This document shows positions 24,739 to 39,090 of a DNA stretch of 64,000 nucleotides, in pieces. The notes under the pieces were generated by a model, which worked only from the letters and a program-made list of their open reading frames with translations, did not search any database and was not told the DNA's origin. Positions within the stretch are counted from its first letter, which is position 1. Each line of letters begins with the position of its first letter. This DNA is from Cercis canadensis (Eukaryota > Streptophyta > Magnoliopsida > Fabales > Fabaceae). The DNA is taken from the NCBI GenBank assembly GCA_003255065.1, contig QAOA01001462.1, positions 60,399-124,398 on the forward strand, read 5' to 3'. The translations under genes were made by a program, and so were the position numbers.

Positions 24739-27700
24739 ACCAAGAAACTGTCCCGTCACAGATACAGTGGTCCACAATAAAAATATCCGAGTCAGAAACA
24801 GGGATGAACAGAAACAGGGTCCCGGTCCAGATATAGTGACTCAGCAGGAAACAGTCCCATCCCAGATATAGGTAAAACAAGAAAAATATCCGAGACAGAA
24901 ACAGGGATGAGACCGAAATAGGGTCTCGGTCCAGATATAATGACTCATCAGGAAACAGTCTCATCCCAGATACAGGAAAAAATAAGAAAAATAACCGAGT
25001 CAGAAACAGGAATGAACCGAAACAGGGTCCCGGTCCAGATATAGTGACTCACTAGGAAACAGTCCCATCCCAGATAAAGGGAAAAACAAGAAAAATATCC
25101 GAGATAGAAACAGGGATGAGACCGAAACAGGGTCTCGGTCCAGATATAATGACTCACCAGGAAACAGTCTCATCCCAGATACAGGAAAAAACAAGAAAAA
25201 TATCCGAGTCAGAAACAGGAATGAACCGAAACAGGGTCCCGGTCTAGATATAGTGACTCAACAGGAAACTGTCCCGTCACAGATACAGTGGTACACAAGA
25301 AAAATATCCGAGTCAGAAACAGGTATGAACCGAAACAGGGTCCCGGTCCAGATATAGTGACTCACCTGGAAACAGTCCCATCCCAGATACAGGAAAAAAC
25401 AAGAAAAATATCCGAGTCAGAAACAGGGATGAACCGAAACAGGGTCCCGGTCCAGATATAGTGACTCAACAGGAAACTGTCCCGTCACAGATACAGTGGT
25501 ACACAAGAAAAATATCCGAGTCAGAAATAGGTATGAACAGAAACAGGGTCTCGGTCCAGATATAAAGACTCACCAGGAAACAGTCTCATCCCAGATACAG
25601 GAAAAAACAAGAAAAATATCCGAGTCAGAAAAAGAAATGAACCGAAACAGGGACCCGGTCCAGATATAGTGACTCAACAGGAAACTGTCCCGTCACAGAT
25701 ACAGTGGTACACAAGAAAAATATTCGAGTCGGAAATAGGTATGAACCGAAACAGGATCCCGGTCCAGATATAGTGACTCACCTGGAAACAGTCCCATCCC
25801 AGATACAGGAAATAACAAGAAAAATATCCGAGTCAGAAACAGGAATGAACCGAAACAGGGTCCCAGTCCAGATATAGTGACTCAACAGGAAACTGTCCCG
25901 TCACAGATATAGTGGTACACAAGAAAAATATCCGAGTCAGAAATAGGTATGAACCAAAACAGGGTCTCGGTCCAGATATAATGACTCACCAGGAAACAGT
26001 CTCATCCCAGATACAGGAAAAAACAAGAAAAATATCCGAGTCAGAAACAGGAATGAACCGAAACAGGGTCCCAGTCCAGATATAGTGACTCAACAGGAAA
26101 CTGTCCCGTCACAGATACAGTGGTACACAAGAAAAATATCCGAGTCAGAAATAGGTATGAACCGAAACAGGGTCCCGATCCAGATATAGTGACTCACCTG
26201 GAAACAGTCCCATCCCAGATACAGGAAATAACAAGAAAAATGTCCTAGTCAGAAACAGGAATGAACCGAAACAGGGTCCTGGTCCAGATATAGTGACTCA
26301 CCAAGAAACTGTCCCGTCACAGATACAGTGGTCCACAATAAAAATATCCGAGTCAGAAACAGGGATGAACAGAAACAGGGTCCCGGTCCAGATATAGTGA
26401 CTCAGCAGGAAACAGTCCCATCCCAGATATAGGTAAAACAAGAAAAATATCCGAGACAGAAACAGGGATGAGACCGAAACAGGGTCTCGGTCCAGATATA
26501 ATGACTCACCAGGAAACAGTCTCATCCCAGATACAGGAAAAAACAAGAAAAATATCCGAGTCAGAAAAAGGAATGAACCGAAACAGGGTCCCGGTCCAGA
26601 TATAGTGACTCAACAGGAAACTGTCCCGTCACAAATAAAGTGGTACACAAGAAAAATATCCGAGTCAGAAACAGGGATGAACCGAAACAGGGTCCTGGTC
26701 CAGATATAGTGACTCACCAAGAAAGTATCCCGTCACAGATACAGTGGTCCACAATAAAAATATCCGAGTCAGAAACAGGGATGAACAGAAACAGGGTCCC
26801 GGTCCAGATATAGTGATTCAGCAGGAAACATCTCATCCCAGATATAGGTAAAACAAGAAAAATATCCGAGACAGAAACAGGGATGAGACCGAAACAGGGT
26901 CTCGGTCCAGATATAATGACTCATCAGGAAACAGTCTCATCCCAGATACAGGAAAAAACAAGAAAAATATCCGAGTCAGAAACATGAATAAACCGAAACA
27001 GGGTCCCGGTCCAGAGATAGTGACTCACTAGGAAACAGTCCCATCCCAGATAAGGGGAAAAACAAGAAAAATATCCGTGATAAAAACAGGGATGAGACCG
27101 AAACAGGGTCTCGGTTCAGATATAATGACTCACCAGGAAACAGTCTCATCCCAGATACAGGAAACCGAAACAGGGTCCCGGTCCAGATATAGTGACTCAC
27201 CTGGAAACATTCCCATCCAAGATACAGGAAATAACAAGAAAAATATCCGAGTCAGAAACAGGAATGAACCGAAACAGGGTCCTGGTCCAAATATAGTGAC
27301 TCACAAAGAAACTGTCCCGTCACAGATACAGTGGTCCACAAGAAAAATATCCGAGTCAGAAACAGGGATGAACCGAAACAGGGTCCTGGTCCAGATATAG
27401 TGACTCACCTGGAAACAGTCTCATCCCATATACAGGAAATAACAAGAAAAATATCTGAGTCAGAAACAGGGAAGAACCGAAAGAGGGTCCCGGTTCAGAT
27501 ATAGTGACTCACCAGGAAACAGTCCCATCCCAGATACAGGGAAAAAGAAGAAAAATATCCAAGTCAGAAACAGGAATGAACCGAAATAGAGTCCTGGTCC
27601 AGATATAGTGACTCACCAGGAAACAGTCCCATCCCAGATACAGGGAAAAACAAGAAAAATATGCGAGTCAGAAACAGGGATTAACCGAAACAGGGTCCCG

Positions 27701-30700
27701 GTCCAGATATAGAGACTCAACAGGAAACTGTCCCATCACAGATACAGTGGTACAGAAGAAAAATATCCTAGTCAGAAACAGGAATGAACCGAAACAGGGT
27801 CCTGGTCCAGATATAGTGACTCACCAGGAAACAGTCCCATCCCTGATACAGGAAATAACAAGAAAAATAACCGAGTCAGAAACAGAGAAGAACCGAGAGA
27901 GGGTCCCGGTCCATATATAGTGACTCACCAGGAAACAGTCCCTTCCCAGATACAGGGAAAAAGAAGAAAAATATCCAAGTCAGAAACAGGAATGAACCGA
28001 AATAGGGTCCTGGTCCAGATATAGTGACTCACCAGGAAACAGTCCCATCCCAGATACAGGGAAAAACAAGAAAATTATCCGAGTCAGAAAAAGGGATGAA
28101 CAGAAATAGGGTCACGGTCCAGATATAGTGACTCAGCAGGAAACAGTCCCATCCCAGATATAGGTAAAACAAGAAAAATATCCGAGACAGTAACAGGGAT
28201 GAGACCGAAACAGGGTCTCGGTCCAGATATAATGACTCACCAGGAAACAGTCTCATCCCAGATACAGGAAAAAACAAGAAAAATATCCGAGTCAGAAACA
28301 GGAATGAACCGAAACAGGGTCCCGGTCCAGATATAGTGACTCACCTGGAAACAGTCCCATCCCAGATACAGGAAATAACTAGAAAAATATCAGAGTCAGA
28401 AACAGGGAAGAACCGAAAGAGGGTCCCGGTCCAGATATAGTGACTCACCAGGAAACAGTCCCATCCCAGATACAGGGAAAAACAAGAAAAATATCCAAGT
28501 CAGAAACAGGAATGAACCGAAACAGAGTCCTGGTCCAGATATAGTTACTCACCAGGAAACAGTCCTATCCCAGATACAGGGAAAAACAAGAAAATTATCC
28601 GAGTCAGAAACAGGGATTAACCGAAACAGGGTCCCAGTCCAGATATAGAGACTCAACAGGAAACTGTCCCATCACAGATACAGTGGTACAGAAGAAAAAT
28701 ATCCTAGTCAGAAACAGGAATAAACCGAAACAGGGTCCTGGTCCAGAACCATCACAGATACAGTGGTACAGAAGAAAAATATCCTAGTCAGAAATAGTAA
28801 TGAACCGAAACAGGGTCCTGGTCCAGATATAGTGACTCACCAAGAAACTGTCCCCTCACAGATACAGTGGTCCACAATAAAAATATCCGAGTCAGAAACA
28901 GAGATGAACCGAAACAGGGTCCCGGTCCAGATATAGTGACTCAGCAGGAAACAATCCCATCCCAGATATAGGTAAAACAAGAAAAATATCCGAGACAGAA
29001 ACAGGGATGAGACCGAAACAGGGTCTCGGTCCAGATATAATGACTCATCAGGAAACAGTCTCACCCCAGATACAGGAAAAAACAAGAAAAATAACCTAGT
29101 CAGAAACAGGAATGAACCGAAACAGGGTCCCGGTCCATATATAGTGACTCACCAGGAAACAGTCCCATCCCAGATAAAGGGAAAAACAAGAAAAATATCC
29201 GAGATAGAAACAGGGATGAGACTGAAACAGGGTCTCGGTCCAGTTATACTGACTCACCAGGAAACAGTCTCATCCCAGATACAGGAAAAAACAAGAAAAA
29301 CATCCGAGTCAGAAACCGGAATGAACCGAAACAGGGTCCCGGTCCAGATATAGTGACTCAACTGCAAACTGTCCCGTCACAGAGAAAGTGGTACACAAGA
29401 AAAATATCCACAGGAATGAACCGAAACAGGGTCCGGGTCCAGATATAGTGACTCACCAAGAAACGGTCCCGTCACAGATACAGTGGTCCACAAGAAAAAT
29501 ATCCGAGTCAGAAACAGGGATGAACCGAAACAGGTTCCCGGTCCAGATATAGTGACTCAACTGGAAATAGTTCCATCCCAGATACAGGAAATAAAAAGAA
29601 AAATATCCGAGTCAGAAACAGGAATGAACCGAAAGGTTGTCCCGGTCCAGATATAGTGACTCACCAGGAAACAGTCCCATCCCAGATACAGGGAAAAACA
29701 ATAAAAATATCCGAGTCAGAAAGAGGGATGAACCGAAACAGGGTCCCGGTCCAGATATAATGACTCAATAGGAAACTGTCCCGTCACAGAGAAAGTGGTA
29801 CACAAGAAAAATATCCGAGTCAGAAACAGAAATGAACCGAAACAGGGTCCCAGTCCAGATATAGTGACTCAACAGGAAACTGTCCCGTCACAGGTACAGT
29901 GATACTCAAGAAAAATATCCGAGTCAGAAATAGGTATGAACCGAAACAGGGTCCCGATCCAGATATAGTGTCTCACCTGGAAACAGTCCCATCCCAGATA
30001 CAGGAAATAACAAGAAAAATGTCCTAGTCAGAAACAGGAATGAACCGAAACAGGGTCCTGGTCCAGATATAGTGACTCACCAAGAAACTGTCCCGTCACA
30101 GATACAGTGGTCCACAAGAAAAATATCCGAGTCAGAAACAGGGATGAACCGAAACAGGTTCCCGGTCCGGATATAGTGACTCAACAGGAAACAGTCGCAT
30201 CCCAGATACAGGAAAAAACAAGAAAAATATCCGAGTCAGAAACAGAAATGAACCGAAACAGGGTCCCAGTCCAGATATAGTGACTCAACAGGAAACTGTC
30301 CCGTCACAGATACAGTGGTACACAAGAAAAATATCCGAGTCAGAAACAGGTATGAACCGAAACAGGGTCCCGGTCCAGATATAGTGACTCACCTGGAAAC
30401 AGTCCCATCCCAGATACAGGAAATAACAAGAAAAATGTCCTAGTCAGAAACAGGAATGAACCGAAACGGGGACCTGGTCCAGATATTGTGACTCACCAAG
30501 AAACTGTCCCGTCACAGATACAGTGGTCCACAATAAAAATATCCGAGTCAGAAACAGGGATGAATAGAAACAGCGTCCCGGTCCAGATATAGTGACTCAG
30601 CAGGAAAAAGTCCCATCCCAGATATAGGTAAAACAAGAAAAATATCCGAGACAGAAACATGGATGATACCGAAACAGGGTCTCGGTCCAGATATAATGAC

Positions 30701-33700
30701 TCATAAGGAAACAGTCTCATCCCAGATACAAGAAAAAACAAGAAAAATAACCGAGTCAGAAAGCGGAATGAACCGAAACAGGGTCCCGGTCTAGATTTAT
30801 TGACTCACTAGGAAACAGTCTCATCCCAGATAAAGGGAAAAAAAAGAAAAATATCCGAGATAGAAACAAGGATGAGACCGAAACAGGGTCTCGGTCCAGA
30901 TATAATGACTCATCCCAGATACAGGAAAAGACAAGAAAAATATCCGAGTCAGAAACAGGAATGAACCGAAACAGGGTCCCGGTCCAGATATAGTGACTCA
31001 ACTGGAAACTGTCCCGTCACAGATACAGTGATACACAAGAAAAATATCCGAGTCAAAAATAGGTATGAACCGAAACATGGTCCCGGTCCAGATATAGTGA
31101 CACACCTGGAAACAGTCCCATCCCAGATACAGGAAATAACAAGAAAAAAAACCGAGTCAGAAACAGGAATGAACCGAAACAGGGTCCCGGTCCAGATATA
31201 GTGACTCAACAGGAAACTGTCCCGTCACAGATACAGTGGTACACAAGAAAAATATCCGAGTCAGAAATAGGTATGAACCGAATCAGGGTCCCGGTCCAGA
31301 TATAGTGTCTCACCTGGAATCAGTCCTATCCCAGATACAGGAAATAACAAGAAAAATATCCGAGTCAGAAACAGGAATGAACCGAAAGAGGGTCTCGGTC
31401 CAGATATAGTAACTCACCAGGAAACAGCCCCATCCCATATAAAGGGAAAAACAAGAAAAATATCCGAGATAGAAACAGGGATGAGACCGAAACAGGGTCT
31501 CGGTCCAGATATAATGACTCACCAGGAAACAGTCTCATCCCAGATACAGGAAAAAATAAGAAAACTATCCGAGTCAGAAACAGGAATGAACCGAAACAGG
31601 GTCCCGGTCCAGATATAGTGACTCAACAGGAAACTGTCCCGTCACAGATACAATGGTACTCAAGAAAAATATCCGAGTCAGAAAGAGGTATGAACCGAAA
31701 CAGGGTCTCGGTCCAGATATAATGACTCACCAGGAAACAGTCTCATCCCAGATACAGGAAAAAACAAGAAAAATAACCGAGTCAGAAACAGGAATGAACC
31801 GAAAAGGGTCCCGGTCTAGATATAGTGACTCACAAGGAAACAGTCCCTTCCCAGATAAAGGGAAAAACAAGAAAAATATCAGAGATAGAAACAGGGATGA
31901 GACCGAAACAGGGTCTCGGTCCAGATATAGTGACTCACCTGGAAACAGTCCCATCCCAGATACAGGAAAAAACAAGAAAAATAACTGAGTCAGAAACAGG
32001 AATGAACCGAAACAGGGTCCCGGTCCAGATATAGTGACTCACTAGGAAACAGTCCCTTCCCAGATAAAGGGAAAAACAAGAAAAATATCCGAGATAGAAA
32101 CAGGGATGAGACCGAAACAGGGTCTCGGTCCAGATATAATGACTCACCAGGAAACAGTCTCATCCCAGATACAGGAAAAAACATGAAAACTATCCGAGTC
32201 AGAAACAGGAATGAACCGAAACAGGGTCCCACGGGAAACAGTCTCATCCCAGATACAGGAAATAACAAGAAAAATGTGCTAGTCAGAAACAGGAATGAAC
32301 CGAAACAGGGTCCTGGTCCAGATATAGTGACTCACCAAGAAACTGTCCCGTCACAGATACATAGGTCCACAATAAAAATATCCGAGTCAGATACAGGGAT
32401 GAACAGAAACAGGGTCCCGGTCCAGATATAGTGACTCAGCAGGAAACAATCTTATCCCAGATGTAGGTAAAACAAGAAAAATATCCGAGACAGAAGCAGG
32501 GATGAGACCGAAACAGGGTCTCGGTCCAGATATAATGACTCACTAGGAAACAGTCTCATCCCAAATACAGGAAAACACAAGAAAGATATCCGAGTCAGAA
32601 ACAGGAATGAACCGAAACAGGGAGAAACAGGGTCTCGGTCCAGATATAATGACTCATCAGGAAACAGTCTGATTCCAGATACAGGAAAAAACAAGAAAAA
32701 TAACCGAGTCAGAAACAGGAATGAACCGAAACAGGGTCCCGGTCCAGATATAGTGACTCACTAGGAAACAGTCCCATCCCAGATAAAGGGAAAAACAAGA
32801 AAAATATCCGAGATAGAAACAGGGATGAGACCGAAACAGGGCCTCGGTCCAGATATAATGACTCACTAGGAAACAGTCTCATCCCAAATACAGGAAAAAA
32901 CAAGAAAAGTATCCGAGTCAGAAACAGGAATGAACCGAAACAGGGTCCCGGTCCAGATATAGTGACTCAACAGGAAACTGTCCCGTCACAGATACAGTGG
33001 TACACAAGAAAAATATCCGAGTCAGAAACAGGTATGAACTGAAACAGGGTCCCTCTCCAGATATAGTGACTCACCTGGAAACAGTCCCATCCCAGATAAA
33101 GGAAAAAACAAGAAAAATATCCGAGTCAGAAACAGGAATGAACCGAAACAGGGTCCCAGTCCAGATATAGTGACTCAACAGGAAACTGTCCCGTCACAGA
33201 TACAGTGGTACACAAGAAAAATATCCGAGTCAGAAATAGGTATGAACCGAAACAGGGTCCCGATCCAGATATAGTGACTCACCTGGAAACAGTCCCATCA
33301 CAGATACAGGAAATAACAAGAAAAATGTCCTAGTCAGAAATAGGAATGAACCGAAACAGAGTCCTGGTCCAGATATAGTGACTCACCAAGAAACTGTCCC
33401 GTCACAGATACAGTCGTCTACAATAAAAATATCCGAGTCAGAAACAGGTATGAACCGAAACAGGGTCCCGGTCCAGATATAGTGACTCACCTGGAAACAG
33501 CCCCATCCCAGATACAGGAAAAAACAAGAAAAATATCCGAGTCAGAAACAGGAATGAACCGAAACAGGTTCCCAGTCCAGATATAGTGACTCAACAGGAA
33601 ACTGTCCCGTCACAGATACAGTGGTACACAAGAAAAATATCCGAGTTAGAAACAGGTATGAACCGAAACACGGTCCCGGTCCAGATATAGTGACTCACCT

Positions 33701-36700
33701 GGAAACAGTCCCATCCACAGATACAGTGGTACACAAGAAAAATATCCGAGTCAGAAATAGGTACGAACCGAAACAGGGTCCCAATCCAGATATAGTGACT
33801 CACCTGGAAACAGTCCCATCCCAGATATAGGAAATAACAAGAAAAATATCCGAGTCAGAAACAGGAATGAACCGAAACAGGGTCTCAGTACAGATATAGT
33901 GACTCAACAGGAAACTGTCCCGTCACAGATACAGTGGTACAGAAGAAAAATATCCGAGTCAGAAATAGGTATGAACCGAAACAGGGTCCCGATCCAGATA
34001 TAGTGACTCACCTGGAAACAGTCCCATCCCAGATACAGGAAATAACAAGAAAAATGTCCTAGTCAGAAACAGGAATGAACCGAAACAGGGTCCTGGTCCA
34101 GATATAGTGACTCACCAAGAAACTGTCCCGTCACAGATACAGTGGTCCACAATAAAAATATCCGAGTCAGAAACAGGGATGAACAGAAACAGGGTCCCGG
34201 TCCAGATATAGTGACTCAGCAGGAAACAGTCCCATCCCAGATATAGGTAAGACAAGAAAAATATCCGAGATAGAAACAGGGATGAGACCGAAACAGGATC
34301 TCGGTCCAGATATAATGACTCATCAGGAAACAGTCTCATCCCAGATACAGGAAAAAACAAGAAAAATAACCGAGTCAGAAACAGGAATGAACCGAAACAG
34401 GGTCCCGGTCCAGATATAGTGACTCAATAGGAAACAGTCCCATCCCAGATAAAGGGAAAAACAAGAAAAATATCCGAGATAGAAACAGGGATGAGACCGA
34501 AACAGGGTCTCGGTCCAGATATAATGACTCACCAGGAAACAGTCTCATCCCAGATACAGGAAAAAACAAGAAAAATAACCGAGTCAGAAACAGGAATGAA
34601 CCGAAACAGGGTCCCGGTCCAGATATAGTGACTCACTAGGAAACAGTCCCATCCCAGATAAAGGGAAAAACAAGAAAAATATCCGAGATAGAAACAGGGA
34701 TGAGACCGAAACATAATGACTCACCAGGAAACAGTCTCATCCCAAATACAGGAAAAAAAAGGGAAAAAAAAGAAAAATATCCGAGATAAAAACAGGGATG
34801 AGACCCAAACAGGGTCTCGATCCAGATATAATGACTCACCAGGAAACAGTCTCATCCCAGATACAGGAAAAAAACAAGAAAAATATCCTAGTCATAAACA
34901 GGAATGAACCGAAACAGGGTCCCGGTCCAGATATAGTGACTCAACAGGAAACTGTCCCGTCACATATACAGTGGTACACAAGAAAAATATCCGAGTCAGA
35001 AATAGGTATGAACCGAAACAGGGTCCCGGTCCAGATATAGTGACTCACCTGGAAACAGTCCCATCCCAGATACAGGAAATAACAAGAAAAATATCCGAGT
35101 CAGAAACAGGAATGAACCGAAAGAGGGTCTCGGTCCAGATATAATGACTCACCAGGAAACAGTCCCATCCCAGATACAGGGAAAAACAAGAAAAAAATCC
35201 GAGTCAGAAACAGCGATGAACCGAAACAGGGTCCTGGTACAGATATAGTGACTCACCAAGAAACTATCCCGTCACAGATACAGTGGTGCACAATAAAAAT
35301 ATCCGAGTCAGAAACAGGGATGAACAGAAACAGGGTCCCGGTCCAGATATAGTGACTCAGCAGAAACAGTCTCATCCCAGATATAGGTAAAACAAGAAAA
35401 ATATCCGAGATAGAAACAGGGATGAGACCGAAACAGGGTATCGGTCCAGATATTATGACTCATCAGGAAACAGTCTCATCCCAGATACAGGAAAAAACAA
35501 GCAAAATAACCGAGTCAGAAACATGAAAGAACCGAAACGGGGTCCCGGAGTCCCGTCACAGATACATTGGTCCACAATAAAAATATCCGAGTCAGATACA
35601 GGGATGAACAGAAACAGGGTCCCGGTCCAGATATAGTGACTCAGCAGGAAACAATCCTATCCCAGATGTAGGTAAAACAAGAAAAATATCCGAGACAGAA
35701 GCAGGGATGAGACCGAAACAGGGTCTCGGTCTAGATATAATGACTCATCAGGAAACAGTCTCATCCTAGATACAGGAAAAAACAAGAAAAATAGCCGAGT
35801 CAGAAACAGGAATGAACCGAAACAGGGTCTCGGTCCAGATATAGTGACTCACTAGCAAACAGTCCCATCCCAGATAAAGGGAAAACGAAGAAAAATATCC
35901 GAGATAGAAACAGGGATGAGACCGAAACAGGGTCTCGGTCCAGATATAATGACTCACTAGGAAACAGTCTCATCCCAAATACAGGAAAAAACAAGAAAAA
36001 TATCCGAGTCAGAAACAGGAATGAACCGAAACAGGGTCCCGGTCCAGATATAGTGACTCAACAGGAAACTGTCCCGTCACAGATACAGTGGTACACAAGA
36101 AAAATATCCGAGTCAGAAATAGGTATGAATCGAAACAGGGTCCCGATCCAGATATATTGACTCAACTGGAAACAGTCTCATCCCAGATACAGGAAATAAC
36201 AAGAAAAATTTCCTAGTCAGAAACAGGAATGAACCGAAACAGGGTCCTGGTCCAGATATAGTGACTCACCAAGAAACTGTCCCGTCACTGATACAGTGGT
36301 CCACAATAAAAATATCCGAGTCAGATACAGGGTCCACAAGAAAAATATCCGAGTCAGAAACAGGTATGAACCGAAACAGGGTACTGGTCCAGATATAGTG
36401 ACTCACCTGGAAACAGTCCCATCCCAGATACAGGAAAAAACAAGAAAAATATCCGAGTCAGAAACAGGAATGAACCGAAACAGGGTCCCAGTCCAGATAT
36501 AGTGACTCAACAGGAAACTGTCCCGTCACAGATACAGTGGTACACAAGAAAAATATCCGAGTCAGAAATAGGTATGAACCGACACAGGGTCCCGATCCAG
36601 ATATAGTGACTCACCTGGAAACAGTCTCATCCTAGATACAGGAATTAACAAGAAAAATGTCATAGTCAGAAACAGGAATGAACCGAAACAGGGTCCTGGT

Positions 36701-39090
36701 CCAGATATAGTGACTCACCAAGAAACTGTCCCGTCACAGATACAGTGGTCCACAATAAAAATATCCGAGTCAGAAACAGGGATGAACAGAAACAGGGTCC
36801 CGGTCCAGATATAGCGACTCAGCAGAAACAGTCTCATCCAAGATATAGGTAAAACAAGAAAAATATCCGAGATAGAAACAGGGATGAGACCGAAACAGGG
36901 TCTCGGTCCAGTTATAATGACTCATCAGGAAACAGTCTCATCCCAGATACAGGAAAAAACAAGAAAAATAACCGAGTCAGAAACAGGAATGAACCGAAAC
37001 AGGGTCCCGGTCCAGATATAGTGACTCACTAGGAAACAGTCCCATCCCAGATAAAGGGAAAAACAAGAAAAATATCCGAGATAGAAACAGGGATGAGACC
37101 GAAACAGGGTCTCGGTCCAGATATAATGACTCACCAGGAAACAGTCTCATCCCAGATACAGGAAAAAACAAGAAAAATATCCGAGTCAGAAACAGGAATG
37201 AACCGAAACAGGGTCCCGGTCCAGATATAGTGACTCAACAGGAAACTGTCCCGTCACAGATACAGTGGTACACAAGAAAAATATCCGAGTCAGAAATAGG
37301 TATGAACCGAAACAGGGTCCCGATCCAGATATAGTGACTCACCTGGAAACAGTCCCATCCCAGATACAGGAAATAACAAGAAAAATGTCCTAGTCAGAAA
37401 CAGGAATGAACCGAAACAGGGACCTGGTCTAGATATAGTGACTCACCAAGAAACTGTCCCGTCACAGATACAGTGGTCCACAATAAAAATATCCGAGTCA
37501 GAAACAGGGATGAACAGAAACAGGGTCCCGGTCCAGATATAGTGACTCAGCAGGAAACAGTCCCATCCCAGATATAGGTAAAACAAGAAAAATATCCGAG
37601 ACAGAAACAGGGATGAGACCGAAACAGGGTCTCGGTCCAGATATAATTGCTCATCAGGAAACAGTCTCATCCCAGATACAGGTAAAAACAAGAAAAATAA
37701 CCGAGTCAGAAACAGGAATGAACCGAAACAGGGTCCCGGTCCAGATATAGTGACTCACTAGGAAACAGTCCCATCCCAGATAAAAGGAAAAAAAAGAAAA
37801 ATATCCGAGATAGAAACAGGGATGAGACCGAAACAGGGTCTCGATCCAGATATAATGACTCATTAGGAAACAGTCTAATCCAAGATACAGGAAAAAACAA
37901 GAAAAATATCCGAGTCAGAAACAGGAATGAACCGAAACAGGGTCCCGGTCCAGATATAGTGACTCACTAGGAAACAGTCACATCCCAGATAAAGGGAAAA
38001 ACAAGAAAAATATCCGAGATAGAAACAGGGATAAGACCGAAACAGGGTCTCGATCCAGATATAATAACTCACCAGGAAACAGTCTCATCCCAGATAAAGG
38101 AAAAAACAAGAAAAATATCCGAGTCAGAAACAGGAATGAACCGAAACAGGGTCCCGGTCCAGATATAGTGACTCAACAGGAAACTGTCCCGTCACATATA
38201 CAGTGGTACACAAGCAAAATATCCGAGTCAGAAACAGGTATGAACCGAAACAGGGTCCCGGTCCAGATATAGTGACTCGCCTGGAAACAGTCCCATCCCA
38301 GATACAAGAAAAAAAAGAAAAATATCCGAGTCAGAAACAGGAATGAACCGACACAGGGTCCCAGTTCAGATATAGTGACTCAACAGGAAACTGTCCCGTC
38401 ATTGATACAGTGGTACACAAGAAAAATATCCGAGTCAGAAACAGGAATGAACCGAAACAGGGTCCCGGTCCAGATATAGTGACTCAACAGGAAACTGTCC
38501 TGTCACAGATACAGTGGTACATTAGAAAAATATCCGAGTCAGAAATAGGTATGATCCGAAACAGGGTCCAAGTGACTCAACAGGAAACTGTCCCGTCATT
38601 GATACAGTGGTACACAAGAAAAATATCCGAATCAGAAACAGGAATGAACCGAAACAGGGTCCCGGTCAAGATATAGTGACTCAACAGGAAACTGTCCCGT
38701 CATAGATACAGTGGTACACAAGAAAAATATCAGAGTCAGAAATAGGTATGATCCGAAACAGGGTCCCGGTCCAGATATAGTGACTCACCTGGAAATAGTC
38801 TCATCCCAGATACAGGAAATAACAAGAAAAATATCCGAGTCAGAAACAGGAATGAACCGAAAGAGGGTCTCGGTCCAGATATAGTAACTCACCAGGAAAC
38901 AGTCCCATCCCAGATACAGGGAAAAACAAGAAAAATATCCGAGTCAGAAACAGGGATGAACCGAAACAGAGTCCCGGTCCAGATATAGTGACTCAACAGG
39001 AAACTGTCCCGTCACAGATACAGTGGTACAGAAGAAAAATATCCGAGTCAGAAATACGTATGATACGAAACAGGGTCCCGGTCCAGATAT

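Larger units (their letters stand above)
16958..39090 (+). repeat. Satellite array, higher-order-repeat domain I
   Basis: The same monomer family, here organised by a recurring set of variants. A' has AAGAAACTGTCCCGTC with GGTCCACAATAAAAATATCC and GATGAACAGAAAC. F has GCAGGAAAC with GATATAGGTAAAACAAG and CCGAGACAG. D has AAATAACCGAGTCAG. C has GATAAAGGGAAAAAC with CCGAGATAG. D2 is D with AATATCCGAG. A has GTGGTACACAAG. B has AATGTCCTAGTCAG. Some stretches contain only part of this set, such as 17780-22500 with repeated B-C-D and A segments. Deleted junctions are frequent near 34710-34900 and 35540. CATTAAAT-tagged monomers, common in the domains on both sides, are not seen here. No gene is present. 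Confidence 0.95.
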
